A stretch of 64,000 nt of DNA, taken from positions 1 to 64,000 of the forward strand of contig CAZDOR010000002.1 in the NCBI GenBank assembly GCA_964507105.1. Direction: 5' to 3'. Positions 16,801 through 24,725 of this stretch are shown in pieces. This stretch comes from PWPS01 sp964507105. GTDB taxonomy: Bacteria; Patescibacteriota; Minisyncoccia; Minisyncoccales; PWPS01. A model generated the notes under the pieces. The model saw nothing but the letters and a program-made list of their open reading frames with translations. It searched no databases and was not told the origin of the DNA. How positions within the stretch are numbered: position 1 is the stretch's first letter; each line of letters opens with the position of its first letter. The translations under genes and the position numbers were made by a program.

Positions 16801-17898
16801 TTAATTATTAACCCGCTCTTCCCATTCTACATACTCTATTTCAGCTTCCGATTCAGCCTGAGCGTGAGAATCGGAATAAAATTGGAATTCGATCAAAACT
16901 TGATCTTTTCCCGATACATCGACTTCTTGGCTCCAGATTTCAGTAATGGTTTGATCCGGATTGGCCTCATTTATGTAAATCTCATTCCCGTCGACAATTA
17001 CCCTCACTCCCGCCTCGGCATCTTGGTTGCCGTGCCTATCACCGGTTATTTCATAACCAAACTCTACATGCATATCTTCGACCTCTTCTACATCGACATC
17101 TCGACTCCAGCAATCCTCCCAGGAACCGCCCCCGCCAACCGTTTGACAGCCGGGATCTTCCGTCTTGATCTCAGTTAAAATTAAATCTTCTTCAGTGGTA
17201 AAGCTCAAAGTTTCACCTTGATCACTCTCCTCTTCTTCTTCAGCATAAGCACGGAAATAATAAGTGGTATCACTATCCAGTCCGGTTAAATCTTCAAAGA
17301 AATCATCACTCCCGGTTCCCATATCTTCTCTGTTTTCCAAATCGTGCTCTTCTTCTCCCCATTCGAGAAATCTTTCCACGTCATCGGAATCGGAATACTC
17401 GACAACCGAACCTCCTATGGTAGCCGAGGTTTCGGTTACGTCCTGGGCTGATAAGGTATCGACCAGTAAGATAGAAATTTCTTCACCGGAATGGACTATA
17501 TCGAAACCTTCTTCACTACGAGCAATTCTATAGCCGGTGGTTTCCGAATCCTCACTTTTGGCCGGATCAACCGGAATTTCACTAAGGTAATTGGGAACCA
17601 ACGGTGAAAGATCAACATGTCCCTCCTCACATTCACTTACCGCTTCACTATTACATATTTCCCGGAGATTTTCATCTATTCCCAGTACGTGAAAACTATC
17701 CATCCTGTCAATGCGATAACTGGAAAGGGCGCCGTCAATGGTGTCCATATGCATTTTTCTGGTCGATTCGTAAGCACGATCAAAGACATTTCCCGGATTT
17801 ACGGTCACTATTACACCGGCCGCCAAGATGGAAATTATACCGATGGTAATAAGTATTTCCGCTAAAGTCAATCCTTTTTCAGGTTTATTTTTTAACAT
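16801..17898 (-). CDS. Type IV pilin-like protein with FN3-like and C-terminal beta domains
   Basis: A prepilin of 365 residues. It has a leader cleaved after Gly in EKGLTLAEILITIG with Glu at +5, and a hydrophobic helix to about residue 30. A pilin head carries the LVPNYLSEIPVDP motif shared with other pilins here. From residue about 150 there is an FN3-like module (ATIGGSVVEYSDSDDVERF ... TTYYFRAYAEEEE). A final 130-residue all-beta region ends in VEWEERVNN. The same FN3-like module occurs in the genes at 32341 and 32818. It sits between eno and apgM, an odd place for a pilin. It probably presents its C-terminal domains on the pilus surface. Confidence 0.85.
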   Translation of the reverse strand: MLKNKPEKGLTLAEILITIGIISILAAGVIVTVNPGNVFDRAYESTRKMHMDTIDGALSSYRIDRMDSFHVLGIDENLREICNSEAVSECEEGHVDLSPLVPNYLSEIPVDPAKSEDSETTGYRIARSEEGFDIVHSGEEISILLVDTLSAQDVTETSATIGGSVVEYSDSDDVERFLEWGEEEHDLENREDMGTGSDDFFEDLTGLDSDTTYYFRAYAEEEEESDQGETLSFTTEEDLILTEIKTEDPGCQTVGGGGSWEDCWSRDVDVEEVEDMHVEFGYEITGDRHGNQDAEAGVRVIVDGNEIYINEANPDQTITEIWSQEVDVSGKDQVLIEFQFYSDSHAQAESEAEIEYVEWEERVNN

Positions 17899-17904
17899 TT
17901 TATT

Positions 17905-19107
17905 TTATTTTATTATCTCCTCTTCTATTTCCAATAACCTATTGTATTTTACCACTCTCTCACCTCTTGCCGGAGCACCGGTTTTTATGAATCGAGAACC
18001 GATCCCGACGGCAAAATCGGCAATGAAAGAATCGGTGGTTTCTCCCGATCTGTGCGAAACTATTATCGTCCAGTCGTTCTCCTTGGCTAACTTGGCGGCT
18101 TCCAGCGCCTCGGTAATAGTGCCGATCTGGTTTATCTTCAAAATCATTCCGTTACAGGATTTTTTTCGTAGAGCTTTTTTCATTCTCTTCGGATTGGTAA
18201 CCAGTAAGTCGTCACCGATTATCAAGAAATCATTCAACTCTTCATTCAACTTGCTCCAAGTCTCGAAGTCATTCTCTTCCAAGGGATCTTCGATTCCCAA
18301 AATAGAAAATTCATCAACCAGTTGAACATAATAATCTATCAATTGATCGGTGCTCATCTTTCCCATATTGGTTTCATAAAAAGCTCCGCTGAAAAATTCG
18401 GTAGCGGCCACATCCATGACTATTTTCGTATCGGTTATTTTTTGCAACAAAGAAAGAACCTCTTCCGGTTTTTCCATTTCGGGGACGAAACCCCCTTCGT
18501 CACCCACATTAATCCAAGAAGGGTCCTCATCGGAAAGCTTTGTTTTCAGCCGATGATAAATCTCAGCTGCGAGAAAAAGATTTTCCTTGAAACTTTTTTC
18601 ATCGGGAGCGAGCATAAACTCTTGAAAATCCACTCCTCCTCCCGTGTGAGAACCTCCGTTTATCACGTTGAACAATGGTCTCGGCATACTCTTCTCTAAT
18701 CCGGAAAGATCGGCCACATGTTCATACAGAGGTACTCCCTTTGAAAAAGCGGCCGCTTTGGTAACGGCTACCGAAACCCCTAAAATCGCATTAGCTCCCA
18801 ATTTTGATTTGTTTTCCGTGTTGTCAATTCGGTTCATTTTTTCGTCTATTTTTGCCTGATCTTCAACTTTCATTCCTTCCAATTCCGGAAAAATAACTTC
18901 CTCGATATTTTTAATCGCTCGTCTAACCCCTCTTCCGAAAAGTCTATCGCCTCCGTCTCGAAGCTCTACAGCTTCATGTTCGCCGGTGGAAGCTCCGGAA
19001 GGAACACCGGCTACGAACTCCCCTTCTTCGGTCTCCAGATAAACCCTTAAAGTTGGATTGGCACGAGAATCGAGTATTTCCTTGGCTCTTATTTTTTTTA
19101 TTCTCAT
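17905..19107 (-). CDS. eno: Enolase
   Basis: Dehydrates 2-phosphoglycerate to PEP. The 400-residue product has the N-domain start (KIRAKEILDSRANPTLRV), VPSGASTGEHEAVELRDG, NVINGGSHTGGGVDFQEFM, the catalytic and metal residues in WINVGDEGGFVPEM, DVAATEFF, IEDPLEENDFETW, GDDLLVTNP, LKINQIGTITEA and the SHRSGETTD loop. It is slightly shorter than E. coli enolase but complete. It lies 5 bases after trxB and 7 before a pilin gene. Confidence 0.97.
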   Translation of the reverse strand: MRIKKIRAKEILDSRANPTLRVYLETEEGEFVAGVPSGASTGEHEAVELRDGGDRLFGRGVRRAIKNIEEVIFPELEGMKVEDQAKIDEKMNRIDNTENKSKLGANAILGVSVAVTKAAAFSKGVPLYEHVADLSGLEKSMPRPLFNVINGGSHTGGGVDFQEFMLAPDEKSFKENLFLAAEIYHRLKTKLSDEDPSWINVGDEGGFVPEMEKPEEVLSLLQKITDTKIVMDVAATEFFSGAFYETNMGKMSTDQLIDYYVQLVDEFSILGIEDPLEENDFETWSKLNEELNDFLIIGDDLLVTNPKRMKKALRKKSCNGMILKINQIGTITEALEAAKLAKENDWTIIVSHRSGETTDSFIADFAVGIGSRFIKTGAPARGERVVKYNRLLEIEEEIIK

Positions 19108-19112
19108 ATGAA

Positions 19113-20024
19113 TTAACGATTATTTTTTATGTAATCATAGGCGGAAATCAAAGCTTTACACCCTTCACCGGCAGAAACCACCACTTGTTTATCCCTTACA
19201 CCGGTCACGTCTCCGGCGGCAAAAAGGCCGTCGACCGAAGTCCGGCAAGTTTTAAAATCAATTGCTATTTCTCCCTCGTCATTATAGTCAACCGAGTTAT
19301 CAAGCATATCGGTAGTCGGTATCGACCCGATTAAAACGAAGATTCCGTCAACATCGATTGAAAACGCCTCCTTTTTATCCAAATCTTCGTATCGAAGAGA
19401 AGAAACAAAGCTATCTCCTTTTATCTCTTTCGGTTCTACTCGGGTAAGAATCTCAATATTGTTCTTCCCCTTAACCTTTTCGACTAAAAATTCGTCACCC
19501 TGAAGTTTGTCAGCTATTTCCAAAACCGTTACCCTCCGAACGTAATCGGAAAGCTCCAATGCTCCCTCCAATCCGGAGTTACCACCTCCGACTACGGCAA
19601 CCGTTTTATTTTTGAACAAGGCCCCGTCACATGTTACACAATAAGAAACTCCCTTTCCGACATAATCCTTTTCTCCGGGAATCTCAAGCGGTCTCGGATT
19701 TCGACCGGTGGCTACTATTACCGCCTCGGATCGATAGATGGCTTCTTCCGATTCGATTTTAAAAAAATCCTTCTCTTTATTTATTTCGACAACTCGTTCT
19801 TCTTTTATTTGAATATCATAATTTCTCAAATGTTCTTCAAGATCGGTCAAAAGTTCCGGTCCCCGAATACTTTTTTCTCCGGGCCAATTCTCTATCACTC
19901 CGGCATTGCCCAATTGACCTATAAAATCTTTGGTTAAAAGCAGGGTGTTCAAATTTTTCCTGGCGGCGTATATTCCGGCCGTGATTCCGGCCGGTCCACC
20001 TCCTACTATTGTTAATTCTTTCAT
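19113..20024 (-). CDS. trxB: Thioredoxin reductase
   Basis: FAD/NADPH disulfide reductase of the low-molecular-weight type, 303 residues: GGGPAGITAGIYAARKNL (FAD), the redox Cys pair in CVTCDGALF, GGGNSGLEGALEL (NADPH), and GLFAAGDVTGVRDKQVVVSA (second FAD motif). The CVTC site replaces the more common CATC, a known variant. It probably reduces the glutaredoxin/thioredoxin-like protein at 15283 in the same run. No thioredoxin gene is seen in the window. Confidence 0.94.
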   Translation of the reverse strand: MKELTIVGGGPAGITAGIYAARKNLNTLLLTKDFIGQLGNAGVIENWPGEKSIRGPELLTDLEEHLRNYDIQIKEERVVEINKEKDFFKIESEEAIYRSEAVIVATGRNPRPLEIPGEKDYVGKGVSYCVTCDGALFKNKTVAVVGGGNSGLEGALELSDYVRRVTVLEIADKLQGDEFLVEKVKGKNNIEILTRVEPKEIKGDSFVSSLRYEDLDKKEAFSIDVDGIFVLIGSIPTTDMLDNSVDYNDEGEIAIDFKTCRTSVDGLFAAGDVTGVRDKQVVVSAGEGCKALISAYDYIKNNR

Positions 20025-20033
20025 ATTAAATCA

Positions 20034-20906
20034 TTATTTATCAATACTTTCATCAATGGCTCGAGGTATTTTTTCTATCAAATCCTCGGCGATGAGAGAA
20101 TCTCCCATCTCTTCGGCGGCCAGCTGCCCCGCCCGGGTATTCAAATAAGCCGCACCGGCAACCGCTTCCAGGCCTTCATCCCGAGCTAATAAAGCCCCCA
20201 CCAAACCGGCCAAAGTATCACCACAGCCCCCGGCGGTCAACTCCGGAACCGGAAAATCGTTGAGTAAAACACGGCTACCGTCGGAAATTATGTCAGTAGG
20301 CCCTTTGAGAAGGATGGTCCCATCGATGGTAGCCGCCTCTCTTTTTACCGCTTCTTTTCTTTTTTCAAGTGAAAGGTTATCCAACTTTTTCCCGGTTAAA
20401 ACAAAAAATTCGTAAAGGTGAGGAGTAAAAACCAGAGACTCATCTATTATATCTTCTCCCTCATTTTCAAAAGCATAAATTCCGTCGGCATCGACGACCG
20501 TGGGTAGAGAAATCTCCTTCAAATAATTTCTTATAAGCTTTTTTGTTTCTTCTCTTCTTCCCGCACCTCCTCCGATTACTACCGCCAACCTCCCGTTGGA
20601 AACCACTTTCATCGCCTCGGTTATCTCCAAAAGACGAGAAAGATGTTCATCGCTCAAACATTTTCCATCCAAGGGGTAAGTAATCAAATCGGGGCTGAAA
20701 CCGGCCACTATGTCCGCCGCTCTTCGAGGAGCGGCAACTTGAACTATATCAGCACCACCTCGTAAAGCGGAAAAGGCGGCCAAGGCCGGAGATCCACTGT
20801 AGATTCGAGATCCACCAATTACTAAAACGGATCCGTGGTCGTATTTTTTAGCTTTTTCTGATCGTTGTCGGTAAAATTTTTTTAAAATATCATCATCTAA
20901 ATTCAT
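20034..20906 (-). CDS. nnrD: ADP-dependent NAD(P)H-hydrate dehydratase
   Basis: Repairs damaged NAD(P)HX back to NAD(P)H. The 290-residue ribokinase-like fold has HGSVLVIGGSRIYSGSPALA, ALRGGADIVQVAAP, VVDADGIYAFE, FTPHLYEFFVLTGK, LLKGPTDII and the signature PELTAGGCGDTLAGLVGALL. The epimerase half (NnrE) found fused in E. coli is absent, giving a dehydratase-only form. It is the first gene of the eno/gap run; a terminator for ftsZ lies just upstream. Confidence 0.92.
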   Translation of the reverse strand: MNLDDDILKKFYRQRSEKAKKYDHGSVLVIGGSRIYSGSPALAAFSALRGGADIVQVAAPRRAADIVAGFSPDLITYPLDGKCLSDEHLSRLLEITEAMKVVSNGRLAVVIGGGAGRREETKKLIRNYLKEISLPTVVDADGIYAFENEGEDIIDESLVFTPHLYEFFVLTGKKLDNLSLEKRKEAVKREAATIDGTILLKGPTDIISDGSRVLLNDFPVPELTAGGCGDTLAGLVGALLARDEGLEAVAGAAYLNTRAGQLAAEEMGDSLIAEDLIEKIPRAIDESIDK

Positions 20907-20937
20907 ATTATTTATTCCTTTATTTTAAAAGGTAAAA

Positions 20938-20956
20938 TCCGCCACGAAACGGCGGA
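20938..20956 (-). terminator. terminator after ftsZ
   Basis: TCCGCC pairs with GGCGGA across the loop GTTTCGT (minus strand) and is followed by TTTTACCTTTT. It is 93 bases after the ftsZ stop. The 20957-21048 stretch shows no convincing gene and no clear promoter for nnrD. Confidence 0.6.
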
Positions 20957-21048
20957 AAAATAATTTATAAGCTAAAACGAACAAAACCGAATAATCGTAT
21001 CGAATGGACCAATCGGTAATTTGTCGAAAAAAGTCATTCAATGAAAAT

Positions 21049-22461
21049 TTAATTATCGCTTTTTTCGTCTTTTTTTTCATCCTTATTTAGGGCTTTCCTT
21101 AAAAAAGTAGGTGTCTCCCACTTCTCTTCTTCGTTCAATATTTCTTTTTCTTCTTCGCTGTTTGCTTTTTCTTTCTTTTCTCCGTCTTCCGGTTCGGGTG
21201 CGTTCTCGAAATCACTCTCTTTGAGTGTGCCTTGGACTTTTATCTCTTCACTCGCTTCATCTTCTTTTTCGTCTTCTTCCTCCGTCTCATCCATCATCGT
21301 TTCTTCAAAATCATCTTCCGTATCGGTTATCTCTTCAGTGAAATAATCCGCTCCGCATCCGGTAGCGAGCAAGCTTATCTTCATTCTCGGCTCAAAATCG
21401 TCTTTTTGAGAAACACCGAAGATCACTTTGGCTCCACCCTCGGCGAACTTGGACAGTTCTTGTGAAATGGAAGATATTTCCGCCAATCCCAGTTCTTCAC
21501 CGCCGGTGATGTTAAAAAGTATACCCCGAGCTTTGTCTATTCCGTGAGGATAAAGAGGGTTTGAAACCGCTTTTTCGACTATTTCTTTGGCGTCTTCTTC
21601 TTCGTTTTCAATTACGGTGGAACTCAGATAAGCCAGTTTACGTCTTCCTCTTCTTTCCTCCAGAACCGTCCTGATGTCGGCGAAATCTATGTTTATCAGT
21701 CCCGCCTCATAGATGGTCTCTATAAGTCCTTCGAGATTATGGGCCAAGTTCTTATTCATTTCGGAAAGAGCTTCTTTCAAGGGGGTGGTTCTGTCAACTA
21801 TTTTGAATATATTCTCGTTGGGCAATATGCTTATCGCGTTCAAGTGCGGGCTCGATTTTCTGAGCGCTTTTTTGGTTATGGCCATCTTTCTTTGCCCCTC
21901 GAACTCAAAAGGAAGGGTAAAAATTCCGTAGGTCAAAGCCTCCGCTTTTTTCGATTTTTCAGCAAAAACGGGAAGGGCACCCGATCCCGTACCACCTCCC
22001 AGACAAGACACCAAAATATTTACGTCCTGACCGGAGAGCAGGCTTTCTATTTCGTCTTCAGCCTCCAGTGCCGCCTTCTTTCCGAGCTCGGGATCCATTC
22101 CGGTTCCGAGTCCTTCGGTAACTTGTTTTCCGAATTGGATTTTCTTTATTCCTTTTTTCTTCAAAGAGTCCAAAGCACTGGCATCGGTGTTGGCAGCAGC
22201 AAAAGTCACCTTTTTCAAGTTGACCGACACTTCGGAAACGATGGATCCTCCACCTCCCCCTATTCCTATTATTTTGATTTTTATTTTTCTGAGTGGTCCC
22301 TCTTCGGGGTCGTTGCTCTTCTTTTTCTTTTTGGAGCTTTTTTCGTTTTTCTTCTTTTTTTTACTTTTTTTCGACTTATTCTTTTTATTTTTCCCTCCCT
22401 TTTTTTCTTTCCCTTTTTCGTTTTTCTTCTTTTTCTTTTTGGAGCTTTTTTTCTTGGACAT
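21049..22461 (-). CDS. ftsZ: Cell division GTPase FtsZ with poly-lysine N-terminal extension
   Basis: FtsZ polymerises into the division ring. From about residue 60 the tubulin fold is clear: KIIGIGGGGGSIV, the G-box LGGGTGSGALPVFAE, and the synergy loop NIDFADIRTV, whose Asp completes the GTPase site of the next subunit. The C-terminus has an acidic linker and the docking peptide WETPTFLRKALNK, comparable to the IPxFLR peptide that binds FtsA or SepF. Residues 1-55 are nearly all Lys, Ser, Glu and Asn, which is unusual for FtsZ. A TTG at 22473 would lie at or next to the predicted transcription start, so ATG 22461 is chosen. Confidence 0.95.
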   Translation of the reverse strand: MSKKKSSKKKKKKNEKGKEKKGGKNKKNKSKKSKKKKKNEKSSKKKKKSNDPEEGPLRKIKIKIIGIGGGGGSIVSEVSVNLKKVTFAAANTDASALDSLKKKGIKKIQFGKQVTEGLGTGMDPELGKKAALEAEDEIESLLSGQDVNILVSCLGGGTGSGALPVFAEKSKKAEALTYGIFTLPFEFEGQRKMAITKKALRKSSPHLNAISILPNENIFKIVDRTTPLKEALSEMNKNLAHNLEGLIETIYEAGLINIDFADIRTVLEERRGRRKLAYLSSTVIENEEEDAKEIVEKAVSNPLYPHGIDKARGILFNITGGEELGLAEISSISQELSKFAEGGAKVIFGVSQKDDFEPRMKISLLATGCGADYFTEEITDTEDDFEETMMDETEEEDEKEDEASEEIKVQGTLKESDFENAPEPEDGEKKEKANSEEEKEILNEEEKWETPTFLRKALNKDEKKDEKSDN

Positions 22462-22476
22462 AATTTTAGGCAAGCT

Positions 22477-22504
22477 TATATAACTGGATTTATTATAACA
22501 TCAA
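22477..22504 (-). promoter_or_regulatory. possible promoter of ftsZ
   Basis: TTGATG (22499-22504), 16 bases, TATATA (22477-22482) on the minus strand. An alternative -10, TATAAT, lies at 22492-22497 without a good -35. The region is A/T-rich, so the choice is uncertain. Confidence 0.4.
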
Positions 22505-22521
22505 AAGTATTTTATTAAAAT

Positions 22522-22557
22522 AAAAAACGGCTCTCGGCAGCGATTCCGAATAAGCCG
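22522..22557 (-). terminator. terminator of the pilin gene at 22564
   Basis: On the minus strand CGGCT ... AGCCG (outer) and TTCGG ... CCGAG (inner) pair and are followed by TTTTTTATTTT. It begins 7 bases after the pilin stop. Confidence 0.8.
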
Positions 22558-22563
22558 CTTTTT

Positions 22564-23143
22564 TTACTCTTCATCATCCTGATTCACCCACTCCACGGAA
22601 TTGCTGGTTATTTCTACGTTGTTATCCACTATTCGTAAATAATAGGTGGCATCCGGGTCCGGATCCTCGGGCATTTCACTGAGTTGATTGGTTAATTCAT
22701 CGGTAATCGGAGGATCGACATTGTCATCGCCGTCCGCATCAAAGCAGTTCTCTATCGGTGTTCCCTGCTCNNNNNNNNNNNNNNNNNNNNNNNNNNNNNN
22801 NNNNNNNNNNNNNNNNNNNNNNNNNNNNNNNNNNNNNNNNNNNNNNNNNNNNNNNNNNNNNNNNNNNNNNCTCGGGCCCCCAATCCAGCCCCTCTTCGGC
22901 TTCTTCGGAGTCTACTCTTTTTATGCAGCTGGGAAAATTACCCGCATGCTGAGGATCGGCGGCAAAAGCCATTACCGCGTTGCTAATGGAATTTATGTGC
23001 TGTCTTCTCGTCGAGTTTCTGGCTTGGGCGAATTGCTCACCCGGGTTGATGGTTACCACAACCGCACCGGCCAAAATGGCGATGATGGCGATTACGATAA
23101 GAAGCTCAACCAATGTAAAACCTTTTTCAGTTATGTTTTTCAT
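22564..23143 (-). CDS. Type IV pilin, interrupted by an assembly gap
   Basis: The first half reads as a prepilin: cleavage site EKG/FTLVELLIV with Glu +5, an Ala/Ile-rich helix, then NPGEQFAQARNSTRRQH. Beyond the 100-N gap the minus strand continues in another frame, giving the tail ELTNQLSEMPEDPDP ... TSNSVEWVNQDDEE and TAA at 22564-22566. That tail has the conserved pilin motif seen at 16801, 23263 and 30475. The two halves join in frame if the true gap length is a multiple of three. The gene has a near-consensus promoter and its own terminator. The first 137 bases are identical to the neighbouring pilin gene, so it is one of a duplicated pair. Confidence 0.88.
22771..22870. other. assembly gap (100 N) inside a pilin gene
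   Basis: Exactly 100 N. The frames on the two sides differ only because the placeholder length is arbitrary. Confidence 0.99.
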
Positions 23144-23182
23144 ACGAATTTAAAAGAATTTCAATTCGACTTCGCTTAACTT

Positions 23183-23211
23183 ATTCTATATAACTTTTAA
23201 AAATTTTGCAA
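23183..23211 (-). promoter_or_regulatory. promoter of the pilin gene at 22564
   Basis: TTGCAA (23206-23211), 17 bases, TAGAAT (23183-23188), minus strand; leader of about 33 bases. It lies directly after the terminator of the neighbouring pilin. Confidence 0.7.
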
Positions 23212-23213
23212 AT

Positions 23214-23241
23214 AAAAAAACGGCCCCCGGAAAGGAGGCCG
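23214..23241 (-). terminator. terminator of the pilin gene at 23263
   Basis: CGGCCTCC/GGGGGCCG 8-bp stem (one G-U) with loop TTTCC, followed by TTTTTTT on the minus strand. Confidence 0.88.
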
Positions 23242-23262
23242 CTTAAAGCACTTCTAAATAAT

Positions 23263-23730
23263 TTAGTCTTCTTCGTCTCTGTCGAGCCATTCATCGGAAG
23301 TGCTCCAAATGACTATGTTGTTGGCATCCTCGGTGGCAAAAGCCACTCTATATTCTTCATCTTCCTGTTGGGGTTCGGGCATGTCGGTAATGTATTCCGG
23401 AGTCAAAGACTCACAATCTTCAACATCTACACCCTCCTGCTCTTCATCGAAGCCTTCATCTCCCGGCTCAACGTCGTCGGGATCCAAGGAATAAGGATCG
23501 TTGTCGTTGTCATACAAACAATCGGGGAAATTCCCTTGATTTCCGGCCGTATAGCTTAGAATACCGCTGGAAATGGTTTGGATGTGTTGGTCCCTCGTCG
23601 AGTTTCTGGCTTGGGCGAATTGCTCACCCGGGTTGATGGTTACCACAACCGCACCGGCCAAAATGGCGATGATGGCGATTACGATAAGAAGCTCAACCAA
23701 TGTAAAACCTTTTTCAGTTATGTTTTTCAT
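23263..23730 (-). CDS. Type IV pilin, duplicate of neighbouring pilin
   Basis: A 155-residue prepilin with site EKG/FTLVELLIV (Glu +5) and the same first 46 residues as the gene at 22564. The head is different and acidic, with an Asn/Asp-rich stretch (YDNDNDPYSLDPDDVEPGD) and the shared motif LTPEYITDMPEPQ near residue 110. A terminator follows. Small size and the single-gene transcription unit suggest a major or abundant pilin, but which of the three small pilins is the main subunit cannot be told from sequence. Confidence 0.9.
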   Translation of the reverse strand: MKNITEKGFTLVELLIVIAIIAILAGAVVVTINPGEQFAQARNSTRDQHIQTISSGILSYTAGNQGNFPDCLYDNDNDPYSLDPDDVEPGDEGFDEEQEGVDVEDCESLTPEYITDMPEPQQEDEEYRVAFATEDANNIVIWSTSDEWLDRDEED

Positions 23731-23813
23731 CTTTTCACAGATAAATTAACTTAATCGACCTTTTTTATTACTTATTGAAGTCTAAAACAAAAAACCGCTT
23801 CTTTCAAGTTCGA

Positions 23814-24242
23814 TTATTGCAAAATACGAAGGTCGGTAATGTCGTCGGTAATGTCTTCACACTCTTCCAGAAACGATCGAACGGTAACCCTCTCGTCGGC
23901 AAGCATTATTCCGTAGCAAGACCTTCCCTCTTCTCCCTGTGGATCGGAAGGAATTTCACTCACGTAACCTCCGCCTACCAACTCTTCTTCACACTCTGAA
24001 GCGTCAATGAACTCTCCCTCGTTTTCCGCGATACAATCGGGAAACTCTCCACCTTCCTCTATTACCCGGGTGTAGATTCCATTTACCAAAATATTCATAT
24101 CGGACCAGCGCTGAGCATTTCTGTAGGTTTCCAATTGTTCTCTGGGATTGAGAGCCAAAACCACAACACCGGCCAAAATGGCGATTATACCGATAACGAT
24201 CAGCAACTCTATCAAAGTAAACCCGTTTTTCTTATTTTTCAT
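23814..24242 (-). CDS. Type IV pilin
   Basis: A 142-residue prepilin: NKKNG/FTLIELLIVIGIIAIL with Glu +5. The head has four or more Cys (ECEEE, SCYG, LEECED) and the motif GGYVSEIPSDPQGEEG that matches the other pilin heads. Helix residues differ from the 22564/23263 pair (ALNPREQLETYRNAQR), so it is a separate lineage. It has its own strong promoter overlapping the end of the upstream gene. No clear terminator is seen in the 83 bases that follow. Confidence 0.9.
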   Translation of the reverse strand: MKNKKNGFTLIELLIVIGIIAILAGVVVLALNPREQLETYRNAQRWSDMNILVNGIYTRVIEEGGEFPDCIAENEGEFIDASECEEELVGGGYVSEIPSDPQGEEGRSCYGIMLADERVTVRSFLEECEDITDDITDLRILQ

Positions 24243-24282
24243 AAATATTCATTTTATTTTAAGTTCGACCTTTAGCTTTTTA

Positions 24283-24312
24283 ATTATACTAAAGACGGTT
24301 TCGTCAAGTCAA
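24283..24312 (-). promoter_or_regulatory. promoter of the pilin gene at 23814
   Basis: TTGACT (24307-24312), 18 bases, TATAAT (24283-24288) on the minus strand; leader about 34 bases. The -35 overlaps the stop codon of the upstream gene. Confidence 0.75.
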
Positions 24313-24713
24313 TCCCCGTGGATCGTTCTGGTCTTTTCTTTCCTTATCCAACCGGATTTTCCATCACGCATCGACTCGATAAAAAGCCAGTCGTCTATCT
24401 TGTTTTTTACCAGATAGAAATCATCCACGGAAGCTTCTTTTTGAATATCGGCCTCGTCTCCGGGTCCCTCCAGAAGTGGATATTTTTCTTTTTCCACTTC
24501 CAAAATAACCACTATCGGTTCGACGGAAAGGCCTTCCCTCAACTGAAAAACGACTCCCGTTCGGGTGACCACCTCTTCGGGGATGGGGAAAAAAGCAACA
24601 TAATAGACCGTGAAAGCAAAAAAAAGCAGCCCGATAATCGCTATTAAAAGAGAAGCGAAATAAAATCCGGGATTCGGTCCGGTATCGTCTTCATAGTAAA
24701 AAGTAGTCGTCAT
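24309..24713 (-). CDS. Membrane-anchored protein with SH3-like C-terminal part
   Basis: A 134-residue protein with one transmembrane helix at about residues 15-43 (FYFASLLIAIIGLLFFAFTV). The outside domain resembles a bacterial SH3 repeat: GVVFQLREGLSVEP ... DDFYLVKNKIDDWLFIE ... DGKSGWIRKEK. It follows the PilM/PilN fusion gene by 12 bases, the slot usually taken by pilO or pilP. It shows no PilO coiled coil, so a PilO/PilP-like role is only a positional guess. SH3-like folds often bind peptidoglycan or other envelope proteins. Confidence 0.6.
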   Translation of the reverse strand: MTTTFYYEDDTGPNPGFYFASLLIAIIGLLFFAFTVYYVAFFPIPEEVVTRTGVVFQLREGLSVEPIVVILEVEKEKYPLLEGPGDEADIQKEASVDDFYLVKNKIDDWLFIESMRDGKSGWIRKEKTRTIHGD

Positions 24714-24725
24714 CGATCAAACAAA

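Larger units (their letters stand above)
23007..23730 (-). repeat. 137-bp identical 5' ends of two pilin genes
   Basis: Bases 23007-23143 and 23594-23730 are identical (offset 587). They cover the start codon, leader, hydrophobic helix and the first head residues (to ARNSTR). Identity begins exactly at the ATG and stops abruptly at about codon 46, after which the heads are unrelated at DNA level. Confidence 0.95.
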
